8,445 bases of DNA from CAZOIA01 sp964579675. Lineage in GTDB: Bacteria > Planctomycetota > Phycisphaerae > UBA1845 > PWPN01. The notes beneath the pieces were generated by a model that saw only the letters and a list, made by a program, of their open reading frames with translations, searched no databases and was not told the DNA's origin. This document shows positions 1 through 6,944 of this stretch, one piece after another (positions within the stretch are counted from its first letter, which is position 1; the number at the start of each line of letters is the position of its first letter). The stretch spans positions 1 through 8,445 of the forward strand of contig CAZOIA010000220.1 in the NCBI GenBank assembly GCA_964579675.1, written 5' to 3'. A program made the position numbers and the translations under genes.

Positions 1-2
1 AG

Positions 3-95
3 AGGCCGGCTCTGATCGCGCCGGGTGCAGAAACGCCTGCCCAAGCTCCCGCCACCCCCCTACCCGCGTCATTTGGGGGGGCCTATATAAGGTAG
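3..95 (+). CDS. Possible C-terminal tail of an upstream gene (5' end outside window)
   Basis: Frame 3 is open from the left edge to a TAG at 93-95. It encodes about 30 residues rich in Pro and Ala, beginning RPALIAPGAETPAQ and ending FGGAYIR. Composition and position fit the tail of a preceding gene in the same direction: its stop lies 22 bases before the ATG at 118, with a Shine-Dalgarno-like GGTGGAG in the gap. In GspK-type operons the preceding gene is often a minor pseudopilin such as GspJ, but nothing in this short tail identifies a family. The fragment is too short for coding statistics to help, and frame 2 is also open across this stretch, so the call is tentative. Confidence 0.3.
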   Translation, partial: RPALIAPGAETPAQAPATPLPASFGGAYIR

Positions 96-100
96 GGTGC

Positions 101-107
101 GGTGGAG
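101..107 (+). promoter_or_regulatory. Ribosome binding site selecting the ATG at 118
   Basis: GGTGGAG lies 10 bases before the ATG at 118. The other in-frame candidates are worse: the GTG at 97 has only an AAGG four bases upstream and would overlap any transcript start set by the TATATAA at 84-90, and the ATG at 139 has no purine-rich element in front of it. Confidence 0.5.
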
Positions 108-117
108 ACTACGTCTG

Positions 118-3100
118 ATGTCAGTTAGAACAGCAGAAATGTCAGACAGAAAGCAACGCGGCATCGTCCTGGTGATGGTCATCGGCGTGCTGGCGATGTT
201 GTTCGTGATCGGCTCGACGCTGCTGATCGTCTCACGGTTCGAGCGCCAGACGGCCGTGATGCAGTCGATCGGGCGGAACATCGAGGCGGTCGGCGTGGCC
301 GTCACCGATCCGGCCATCATTCAGCTTTACTACGACATCCTCGGCACGGACGGTGTGCCCTACAACCGCGGGTGGGCAAGCAATGGCGGCGATCCTTCGC
401 TATTCGAGGACTGGGCGGACTTCGCCGGTTACCTCGATCCCGACGATGTGCGGAACGGCGACCTGTTGCTGAGCAGCACGGAGCCCTATTGGGATGGGAG
501 CGAATGGAGGTGGTTCGCCGTATCCTGGGCCGTCGACGCAGGCAACGCGGGTAACGTGCGGAACGTGAAAGTCGTCTTGACCCACGGCCCGAACCGCGAC
601 GCCGATGCCGACGGTCTGCGAGACTCGGCCGATTCCGGCATCCTGGGCAACCTGTCGGCCATGTTCGGCGGTGGGTACGAGTTAGAACTCCGGATCCTGC
701 CGCACGGCGGGATGGTCCTGCTCGATCCGCTGACGCATCGGTCGCTGCTGGCCCAGGTTATCCACCCGAGAGACATCGATCCGGGCGCAGCCAACTACAG
801 CACCATCGACAGAGCAGACTTCAACGCGAAGCTGTCCTCGTTGGCTGGCACTTTGTCTTCCGATCCGGGCACCGACGAGGGCCGGCTTCGTCGGAGGTTC
901 ATGCTGCCACCTTTTGGCTGGTCCGCAGAGCCGAGTAGTCTGGTCCAACTGTTGCCGGTCAGCCTGGGGTATGCCGATCCGGCCAACCCGGCCAACTGGC
1001 AGACCAATCCTGTCCACCATTGGTGGCCGTTTGATGACAATGTTGTCGCCAGCGACAGAACCAGGTGGCAGACGCTCCTGACCCCGGGCGACGGTCAGGG
1101 CCGCGCGCTGACCGATGCGGGTTATGCCGCCAGCACGGACCAGTACGACCGCCGGCACCTGATCACCGCCGTCAACTCCGATGATATCCTCCGCCGGCAG
1201 CGGGACGAGCATCGGCTTGAGGAGTTCACGGGCAAAGCTCACCCTCAGGACCCTGTGTCCGATCGCACGCTTTTCTTTGAATTCATGAATCCCGACGTAG
1301 ATGGCGCCACCGATGCGGGGCATTTTATTACGCCGACGCCGATTTACTTCGACTATGGACGTGACGAGAGCGGCCAGTTGAGATTCAACGGCCCGGGACT
1401 TCGCTCGCGGTTCAGCCTGCGTGACGTGCTGGAGGTTCAGCGGAGCGGTCTGGTATACAACGAGGAAGCCAATCCGTCCCTGAAGCGGATGGTGCAATTG
1501 ACCGCGTACTTCCTGGCGATGATCCAGCACACGAGCGTGCCGGGTAGCAACCATCTAGACCCGGGTCTGGGGGATCTTGTTGGCCAGCTTCGCACCGCCG
1601 CCCAGCTTGCGGTGAATACGATCGACTTCGCCGACGCGGATCAGACTCCCACATGTTTCCAGTGGCCGGCGGGTAGCTCCAACCCCGCGGTCAAAGTGGT
1701 CGGCGTCGAGAAGCAGCCGTTTATCACCGAGGTGTATGCGAAGGTGGTGTACGCCGCCGAGGAGGATAAAGGTAGTATCGTGTGGCGCGTTCAGCCGAGT
1801 CCGCCGTCCATCTATGCGGTGGAGTTGTACAACCCGTACGATCAGGCCATTCATCTGGACGACTACGCGCTGAATGTCCCTCCAGCTCAACATGATCTCA
1901 GCGGGCTCGTGGTGCCGGCCCGCCGTCACGTGGTGATTGCCAGTTATCGTGATGATCAGCTGCTGGGCGTCAGTCCGTTCATTCCGAACGCCGTCGAGGA
2001 TACGAACCTGTTCATCTTTTCCGATCTGTCGATTGATGAGGGACAAGAGGTCGAGCTGATCCGCCTTGGCGCCCACAATCTGACGGGCCCGGACGAGGAT
2101 GTCGTCGTGGACCGGATCATGCCGGTCAACTCCCCGAATCTGATGGGGGTCAACGGGCTTAACGGTCCCGCTACGCCTGACCCTGACCCGAATTTGCATG
2201 GTTGGACTCGACATCCAGACGACACAACGCCTCCTGCACATGTCGGTGAGCAGATCGTTCGCGACAGCAGCCTCCAGCGGCACAAAGAGCTTGACGGACA
2301 GGGGCCTGTGTTCTGGCACTGCACGCTTTCCCGCCAGATGCTCTTCTCGCCCGACGCCCCGCAGGACGATACTCGTCCTGCCCAGCACAGTTTGCTGGGC
2401 AACTACATTGCTGGGGGTCCGCCCACGCCCAACGCTGGCAATCAGGCGTTCGTGGCAAGAGAGTTCACCGGCGTGGCGATTCCAGGCGCTTATGCGGAAA
2501 AGCCCGCTATCGCTGCGTTCCCGATCGTCACGGCCGATCGCGGTGTTGCGTCCACCACGGGTGGCACGCTTGCTTTTCCGACGACGGGGACGCTGCTGCT
2601 GGTGACGCGGTACGCCCATCTTCACCACGACCAAGCGGGAACCTCGGAGGACAAGCCAGTAACCGTCGCAGCTACAGAAGTGGCCGCCGGTTCCGGACGC
2701 ACCCCCGATACGCCGGAAGGCAGACTGGAGCAGATGCAGCAGCTCGACAACGGGCACCTGCCGATCTTCGACACCGCACAGCGATGCACCGACCGGACTG
2801 AGAGTCCGCCGCAAGGCCGGCTCGACGTGCCTTGGGGTCAGCTCGTGTTTGACTACTTCACCGCCCTGCCGCTGCAGGAGCTGGTTCGAACGATTGGTTT
2901 CTCGGTATTGCCGCCCCCGCTGAAGGACCTCGGTGTCAAACGAATGATCGATTTGGCGGACGCTGATTACGAAAATGCCTACGCGTATCTATTCCCCGAT
3001 TACTCTCTGGTTGAGCCGGTCGAAGAGAACCTTGGTCCCAGGGTTCGCGGCCGAATCAACATCAACTTCGCCCCGTGGTGGGTGCTGGACGGTTTGCCGG

Positions 3101-3858
3101 TGTTGCCGGATGCTCTGGTCGGCACCTCGGGGGCCATCCCCCCGGGTTCGACGTATCCTCTGGCTGGCGTGTGTGTGCCGGAAGTCGTGTCCGGCCGGTT
3201 GGATGCGGATCCCACCGGTGTCATGACGAACCCGAACGTCACAGCGGGCAACAAGCAGTGGGACGACGACGAGAAGCCCGGCGCAGTGCTGATGAAGGCG
3301 CTGGTGGACGAGGTCGCGGATGGCCCGCCGCTGGGCTTGCCGAACGTCTCGCCTAAACTGGCCAAATACATGGTGTCGTATCGCGAGAACCGCGTTGTGG
3401 GCGGGCTCGATGCCACGACGGGCGAGGTCGGCTTTGTCACCGTCGGCGCGTTGTGCGACGTCCTGACGCGAATCCCCATACCTGCCAATGCGGCCGATAA
3501 CCCTGTCCTCGACGCACACGACAGCCCCAAGGTGCTCGCCGACCTGCGGAACCACCTTTTTACGGACCCCGGCCCGGATCGGCAACCGGGCACCGCCGAC
3601 GACATCGAGGCTAGGCCGTTCAGCTACCTGGGCTACCTTCAGCTTGTGGCGCCGGTGGTTCGGCTCCAGGACTGGGCGACGGTCAAGAACCACGTGTTCA
3701 CCGTGTACGCGACTATCCGCACCACTTCTGATCCCCAGATCAAGCTGCGGACACAGGTCACCGTGGACCGCACCCGGTGCCTGTACAGCCCGAACGAGCT
3801 GCCGGTGCGGATCGCCGAGACCGAGCCGATCGCGTACTCCAATGCGATAGAAGACTAG
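118..3858 (+). CDS. Very large GspK-like minor pseudopilin with lamin-tail-like domain
   Basis: This 1246-residue protein is probably exported and held at the inner membrane by a prepilin-like N-terminus. A short basic leader ending in RKQRG (residues 11-15) is followed by an uninterrupted hydrophobic helix at about 16-38. The residue at mature position +5 is Met instead of the Glu of most pilins, as is usual for GspK, the tip pseudopilin of type II secretion. The C-terminal third also fits GspK: GRININFAPWWVLDGLP at about 977-993 resembles the INxNxAPxxVLxxLP signature, and about 1076-1120 (VSPKLAKYMVSYRENR, then a GFVTVGALCDVL stretch) resembles the following helix-hairpin-helix region. In between, about 560-655 (VELYNPYDQAIHLDDYAL, VVPARRHVVIAS, VELIRLG) looks like a lamin-tail beta sandwich. 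DADADGLRDS near 161 resembles a calcium loop. GspK is normally about 300-350 residues, so this is roughly four times the usual length. The start at 118 was chosen for its ribosome site; GTG 97 and ATG 139 are alternatives. The membership is inferred from motifs, and the cargo is unknown. Confidence 0.75.
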   Translation: MSVRTAEMSDRKQRGIVLVMVIGVLAMLFVIGSTLLIVSRFERQTAVMQSIGRNIEAVGVAVTDPAIIQLYYDILGTDGVPYNRGWASNGGDPSLFEDWADFAGYLDPDDVRNGDLLLSSTEPYWDGSEWRWFAVSWAVDAGNAGNVRNVKVVLTHGPNRDADADGLRDSADSGILGNLSAMFGGGYELELRILPHGGMVLLDPLTHRSLLAQVIHPRDIDPGAANYSTIDRADFNAKLSSLAGTLSSDPGTDEGRLRRRFMLPPFGWSAEPSSLVQLLPVSLGYADPANPANWQTNPVHHWWPFDDNVVASDRTRWQTLLTPGDGQGRALTDAGYAASTDQYDRRHLITAVNSDDILRRQRDEHRLEEFTGKAHPQDPVSDRTLFFEFMNPDVDGATDAGHFITPTPIYFDYGRDESGQLRFNGPGLRSRFSLRDVLEVQRSGLVYNEEANPSLKRMVQLTAYFLAMIQHTSVPGSNHLDPGLGDLVGQLRTAAQLAVNTIDFADADQTPTCFQWPAGSSNPAVKVVGVEKQPFITEVYAKVVYAAEEDKGSIVWRVQPSPPSIYAVELYNPYDQAIHLDDYALNVPPAQHDLSGLVVPARRHVVIASYRDDQLLGVSPFIPNAVEDTNLFIFSDLSIDEGQEVELIRLGAHNLTGPDEDVVVDRIMPVNSPNLMGVNGLNGPATPDPDPNLHGWTRHPDDTTPPAHVGEQIVRDSSLQRHKELDGQGPVFWHCTLSRQMLFSPDAPQDDTRPAQHSLLGNYIAGGPPTPNAGNQAFVAREFTGVAIPGAYAEKPAIAAFPIVTADRGVASTTGGTLAFPTTGTLLLVTRYAHLHHDQAGTSEDKPVTVAATEVAAGSGRTPDTPEGRLEQMQQLDNGHLPIFDTAQRCTDRTESPPQGRLDVPWGQLVFDYFTALPLQELVRTIGFSVLPPPLKDLGVKRMIDLADADYENAYAYLFPDYSLVEPVEENLGPRVRGRININFAPWWVLDGLPVLPDALVGTSGAIPPGSTYPLAGVCVPEVVSGRLDADPTGVMTNPNVTAGNKQWDDDEKPGAVLMKALVDEVADGPPLGLPNVSPKLAKYMVSYRENRVVGGLDATTGEVGFVTVGALCDVLTRIPIPANAADNPVLDAHDSPKVLADLRNHLFTDPGPDRQPGTADDIEARPFSYLGYLQLVAPVVRLQDWATVKNHVFTVYATIRTTSDPQIKLRTQVTVDRTRCLYSPNELPVRIAETEPIAYSNAIED

Positions 3859-3955
3859 GGCACTTGCCCCTCTTTTGTAGCGGTGTCGAGGCGGAAGACC
3901 CCCACGAACAGGTGCTTTTCGGGCGGGAAACCGCTACACCCAAACGTGAAGTGCC
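3859..3955. repeat. Nested inverted repeat between convergent genes
   Basis: The outer arms GGCACTT (3859-3865) and AAGTGCC (3949-3955) are perfect complements. The inner arms TGTAGCGGT (3876-3884) and ACCGCTACA (3930-3938) are also perfect, and both flanking gaps are exactly 10 bases. Complementarity continues imperfectly inside the inner arms, toward GGCGGAAGACC on the left and CTTTTCGGGCGGG on the right. It begins at the base after the stop codon of the GspK-like gene and ends 71 bases from the stop of the sirtuin gene. It could be a bidirectional terminator or a small dispersed palindromic element. A short GGGC-ACTT-GCCC hairpin followed by CTCTTTT (3858-3876) could terminate plus-strand transcription on its own. 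Confidence 0.6.
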
Positions 3956-4019
3956 ATAATAACTCCAACTGCCAGATCGCGATGTGGATTCCTTTGCCAC
4001 GGTTGTGACAGATCAGCCT

Positions 4020-4034
4020 GGCCGCATTACGGCC
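4020..4034 (-). terminator. Small GC hairpin over the sirtuin stop codon
   Basis: GGCCG (4020-4024) and CGGCC (4030-4034) form a 5-bp stem with a CATTA loop that contains the TAA stop of the sirtuin gene on the minus strand. There is no T-run after it on the transcribed side, so it is a weak terminator candidate and may be chance in GC-rich DNA. Confidence 0.15.
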
Positions 4035-4842
4035 GGCCAAACGCCGCCTGGAGCAGGGCGGGGGTGAGTTCTGCGGCAGGGCCTTTGAGCCCGAAGTCGG
4101 CGCCGCCATTCTCGTAGTTGATGCTGATGATCGTGGCGCCGGCGCCTTTGGCCTCATCGGGCAACATCGCGGCGGGCATGACCGTCCCGGAGGTGCCCAC
4201 CGCAATCAGGCAATCACACCGGCGCACCGCTTGACGGGACCGCGTCCAGGCGGGTTCGGCCATTTCTTCGCCGAAAAGAACGATACTGGGACGATGAGTG
4301 CCTCTGATCCCGAGCCCGAGAATGGGCCGAATTGCCGCCAGCAGCTTCGGCAGTGCGACCCGGCTTTGGGTCCCGCTGCGCAGCGTGTCAACGATACGCC
4401 GCATTGCGGGTCGGGAGATGAGCCTTACGACCTGGCCTTTGGGGGTCACGATCTCGAAGAGTGAGCCGTGGACTTCGAGGACGGTCGTGCTGCCAGCCTC
4501 CTGGTGGAGTCGGTCGACATTCTGGGTGATGACGGTGACGTTCTTATGCTGTTCCAGCTCGGCGATGGCCCGGTGTGCGGCGTTGGGCTCGGCGGCGGCA
4601 ATCGGTTCCAGGACGGCCAGCAGGAATTCAGCAAGCCTCCGGGGATTGATGGCCGCGGTCTTCATCAGACCGTTCAAGGTGGCGAATTGCTGGGGCGGAA
4701 ACCTCTGCCAGAGCCCGGCCTCGTCGCGGAAGGTGGGGATCCCGCTCTCGGCGGAGACGCCGGCCCCGGTGAACACCACGACCTCACGGGCGGAGCAAAG
4801 GGACTCGGCGGCTCGAAACAAAGTGTCCGGACCGTCAATCAT
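4027..4842 (-). CDS. SIR2-family NAD-dependent protein deacylase lacking zinc cysteines
   Basis: This 271-residue protein carries the sirtuin Rossmann-fold signatures in order. These are FTGAGVSAESGIPTFRDEAG (24-43, NAD binding), TQNVDRLHQEAG (106-117), VHGS with the presumed catalytic His125, VLFGEEM (188-194), VGTSGTV (215-221) and ISIN (239-242). Sirtuins remove acyl groups from lysine using NAD, releasing nicotinamide and O-acyl-ADP-ribose. Length is normal for a bacterial sirtuin. The segment between the catalytic HG and FGE (about 127-190), which in canonical enzymes holds two Cys pairs that bind zinc, has no cysteine at all; the only cysteines are at 16, 209 and 211. It begins 42 bases after the carA stop, in the same direction, so it is probably the distal gene of a yggS-carA-SIR2 operon. 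Its substrate is unknown; deacetylase, deacylase or ADP-ribosyl activities are all possible for the family. Confidence 0.92.
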   Translation of the reverse strand: MIDGPDTLFRAAESLCSAREVVVFTGAGVSAESGIPTFRDEAGLWQRFPPQQFATLNGLMKTAAINPRRLAEFLLAVLEPIAAAEPNAAHRAIAELEQHKNVTVITQNVDRLHQEAGSTTVLEVHGSLFEIVTPKGQVVRLISRPAMRRIVDTLRSGTQSRVALPKLLAAIRPILGLGIRGTHRPSIVLFGEEMAEPAWTRSRQAVRRCDCLIAVGTSGTVMPAAMLPDEAKGAGATIISINYENGGADFGLKGPAAELTPALLQAAFGRP

Positions 4843-4884
4843 GATACCGGCGTTCCCACGGTTTCCAGGAACCTCTAACGGTCG

Positions 4885-6063
4885 CTACTTGCCTTGCAGC
4901 CGGGCCTGGGCGGCGGCCATTTCCTCGGCGGTGGGGGCCTTGCCCGAGCGGATCATATCGATGAAGCAGTCGAAGAGATACGTGGCATCGTGGGGGCCGG
5001 GGCTCGCTTCCGGGTGGTACTGGACCGAGAAGAGGGGCTCACTCTTGTGCGAGAAGCCCTCGAGCGTCCGGTCGTTGAGGTTCTCGTGGGTGGGGATGCC
5101 GCCGACTTTGACCAGCGAGTCGGTATCGACCGCGAAGCCGTGGTTCTGGGCGGTGATCTCGACGCGGCGGGTGGCGAGGTTCATGACCGGCTGGTTGCCG
5201 CCGCGGTGTCCGAACTTGAGCTTGTAGGTCTTCGCCCCCAGGGCCAGGCTCAGCAACTGGTGGCCCAGACAGATCCCAAAGATCGGCACCTTGCCCACCA
5301 GGCCTCGCACAGCTTCAATCGCATACGATACCGGCTCAGGGTCGCCGGGGCCGTTGCTGACGAACACGCCGTCGGGCTTGTGCTCCAGAATGACCGCGGC
5401 GGGCGCGGTTGGGGGAACGACCGTCACCTTGCAGCCGACCTCGATCAGATTGCGCAAGATGTTGTATTTCATGCCGCAGTCGATGGCGACGACGGCGTAG
5501 CTTGCGCTCTTGTCGCGGTGGGCCATGGCGAAGTCGCTTTCGAACCCGCGGCTCCACTCGAATGGCTCAGTGGGTGCCACCCGCCGGACCATGTCCTGCC
5601 CCACCAGGCCGGTCCAGGCTCTGGCCCGGTCGACGAGCTCGGCATCGTCGAGAACCTCGGTCGAGATGGAACCCTTCATCGCGCCCTGGGTGCGGAGCTT
5701 GCGGGTAACGGCCCGGGTGTCGACGCCCTCGAGGGCGACGATGCCATGCTGCTCGAGGTAGTCTTCGAGGGAGGCGGTCGAGCGGAAGTTGCTCCGGCGT
5801 CGGGCCAGCTCCTTGATGACGAAGCCCTCGACCCGGGGGCCGAGAGATTCCGCGTCCTCGCCGGTGATGCCGTAGTTGCCAATGAGCGGGCAGGTCATGG
5901 TGACGATCTGCCCGGCGTAGGAGGGATCGGTAAGGATTTCCTGGTAGCCGGCCATCGAGGTATTGAAGCAGACCTCGCCGTCATGGGTGCCGGCGGCGGC
6001 GAACGCTTCACCGGTGAAGACGGTTCCGTCCTCGAGGGCCAACTTGCAGGGGCGGCGGGACAT
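4885..6063 (-). CDS. carA: Carbamoyl-phosphate synthase small (glutaminase) subunit
   Basis: CarA hydrolyses glutamine and passes ammonia to the large subunit CarB, which makes carbamoyl phosphate for pyrimidine and arginine synthesis in the cytoplasm. The 392-residue length is normal. The N-terminal CPSase domain (about 4-140) includes FNTSMAGYQEILTDPSYAGQ (33-52) and GVDTRAVTRKLR (113-124). The class I glutamine amidotransferase domain (about 188-375) has VSNGPGDP (235-242), the nucleophile elbow FGICLGHQ with Cys265, QNHGFAV (306-312) and VQYHPEASPGP with His350 and Glu352, so the full Cys-His-Glu triad is present. The ATG at 6063 has GGAG six bases upstream (6070-6073 on the minus strand). 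It follows the yggS stop by 27 bases, so co-transcription is likely. carB is not in the window. I see no attenuator or operator for pyrimidine control in the short gap. Confidence 0.97.
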   Translation of the reverse strand: MSRRPCKLALEDGTVFTGEAFAAAGTHDGEVCFNTSMAGYQEILTDPSYAGQIVTMTCPLIGNYGITGEDAESLGPRVEGFVIKELARRRSNFRSTASLEDYLEQHGIVALEGVDTRAVTRKLRTQGAMKGSISTEVLDDAELVDRARAWTGLVGQDMVRRVAPTEPFEWSRGFESDFAMAHRDKSASYAVVAIDCGMKYNILRNLIEVGCKVTVVPPTAPAAVILEHKPDGVFVSNGPGDPEPVSYAIEAVRGLVGKVPIFGICLGHQLLSLALGAKTYKLKFGHRGGNQPVMNLATRRVEITAQNHGFAVDTDSLVKVGGIPTHENLNDRTLEGFSHKSEPLFSVQYHPEASPGPHDATYLFDCFIDMIRSGKAPTAEEMAAAQARLQGK

Positions 6064-6090
6064 CGGGGGCTCCGGAGAAACGGTCAGCGG

Positions 6091-6828
6091 TCAGGTCACG
6101 CCGTCGAAGAGCGCCCGCCCGATTCGGATCATGGTGGCACCTTCTTCGATGGCGACCTCAAAGTCGTCGGTCATACCCATGGACAGCTCGCGGAACTCGG
6201 GCCCGAGGACAGCTTCCGCCCGCATGTCCTCGAAGACCTCGCGGAGGCGGCGGAAGTGGGAGCGGGCCTGCTCCGGATCACCGGCCAGGGGAGCCATCGT
6301 CATCAGGCCGACAATCCTGATCGCCGGGAGGTTGGCGATGTGCTGGGCGAAATGGGAGGCGGCCCCGACCGCGATGCCGAACTTGCTCTTCTCGCGTGAG
6401 ACGTTGACCTCGATCAGCAGCGGGAGGGTCTTTCCGATACGGGTAGCCTCCCCGCTGACCTGCTCGGCCAATCGGAGGCTATCGAGCGAGTGGATCATGT
6501 CAACCCAGGGCAGGAGCTGGCGGACCTTGTTGCGCTGGAGATGTCCGACCATGTGCCAGCGCGGGAAGGGAGGCGTGTCAGCCGGCTCCATCGCGAGCCG
6601 CCGGGTCAGATGCTCCTTCACCATCCCTGCCCGCTTGACCAGATTCTGAACCCGGTTCTCCGCGAGATCCAGCGTGCCGCTTTCGATGGCGGCGCGGATG
6701 ATGTCCACCTCGACCGTCTTGGTGACGGCGATGAGCTGAACGTCCTCCGGCCGCCGCCCGCTCCGGTCACAGGCAGCACGGATACGCTCCCGCACCCGTT
6801 TGAGATTGTCTGCCAGTTTTCGTCGCAT
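6091..6828 (-). CDS. yggS: YggS/PROSC-family PLP homeostasis protein
   Basis: This cytoplasmic single-domain protein has the alanine-racemase-like TIM barrel fold. Members bind pyridoxal 5'-phosphate and keep free PLP and amino acid pools balanced, without a known catalytic reaction. From the ATG at 6828 the product has 245 residues, the usual size. Visible signatures are AVTKT with the PLP-binding Lys37, ENRVQ (57-61, family GENYVQ), WHMVGHLQRNK (91-101), EVNVSREKSKFG, GLMTMAP, and the phosphate-binding SMGMTDDFEVAI and RIGRALF near the C-terminus. The ATG is preferred because MRRKLADNLKRVRERI aligns with the start of E. coli YggS; an in-frame GTG at 6840 adds four residues. Neither start has a clear Shine-Dalgarno. 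It is the first gene of the apparent yggS-carA-SIR2 operon. In many bacteria yggS instead sits near proC, pyrroline genes or cell-division genes, so the carA link is less common. Confidence 0.95.
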   Translation of the reverse strand: MRRKLADNLKRVRERIRAACDRSGRRPEDVQLIAVTKTVEVDIIRAAIESGTLDLAENRVQNLVKRAGMVKEHLTRRLAMEPADTPPFPRWHMVGHLQRNKVRQLLPWVDMIHSLDSLRLAEQVSGEATRIGKTLPLLIEVNVSREKSKFGIAVGAASHFAQHIANLPAIRIVGLMTMAPLAGDPEQARSHFRRLREVFEDMRAEAVLGPEFRELSMGMTDDFEVAIEEGATMIRIGRALFDGVT

Positions 6829-6850
6829 GGTACGGTTCACTCGGCGGCCT

Positions 6851-6878
6851 ATTATACGCGCCGGCGGGGGTTTGTAAC
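6851..6878 (-). promoter_or_regulatory. Sigma70-type promoter for the yggS operon
   Basis: On the minus strand a perfect TATAAT (6856-6851) is preceded by GTTACA (6878-6873, 4 of 6 to TTGACA) with a 16-base spacer. The predicted start point, about 6843-6845, gives a leader of only about 16 bases to the ATG at 6828, and makes the GTG at 6840 nearly leaderless. Read on the plus strand, the same core gives TATTAT (6850-6855), 5 of 6 to the consensus, which could serve trmB, though no good plus-strand -35 is visible. Confidence 0.6.
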
Positions 6879-6928
6879 TTGTCCGGGGGTGGGGGCTGGC
6901 AAGGCCGGTTGATCCCGCCCGGCCGGCC

Positions 6929-6935
6929 AGGGAAG
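6929..6935 (+). promoter_or_regulatory. Ribosome binding site selecting the trmB ATG at 6945
   Basis: AGGGAAG ends 9 bases before the ATG at 6945. The frame stays open upstream to a TTG at 6879, but that extension is Gly/Pro/Arg-rich, lacks a ribosome site and overlaps the yggS -35 region, so the ATG is preferred. Confidence 0.55.
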
Positions 6936-6944
6936 ATACGCCGT

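Noticed and set aside
84..90. TATATAA as a confident -10 element
   Set aside because: No acceptable -35 hexamer lies 16-18 bases upstream, and an upstream gene may still be coding here, so I did not list it as a promoter.
1555..2814. Open frame of 419 codons on the minus strand
   Set aside because: Antisense to the GspK-like gene, low in hydrophobic structure, rich in Arg/His/Val, and with no recognisable motif; a composition shadow.
4894..6399. Open frame of 501 codons on the plus strand
   Set aside because: It lies wholly antisense to carA and yggS, both of which have full family motifs; long antisense frames are expected in GC-rich coding DNA.
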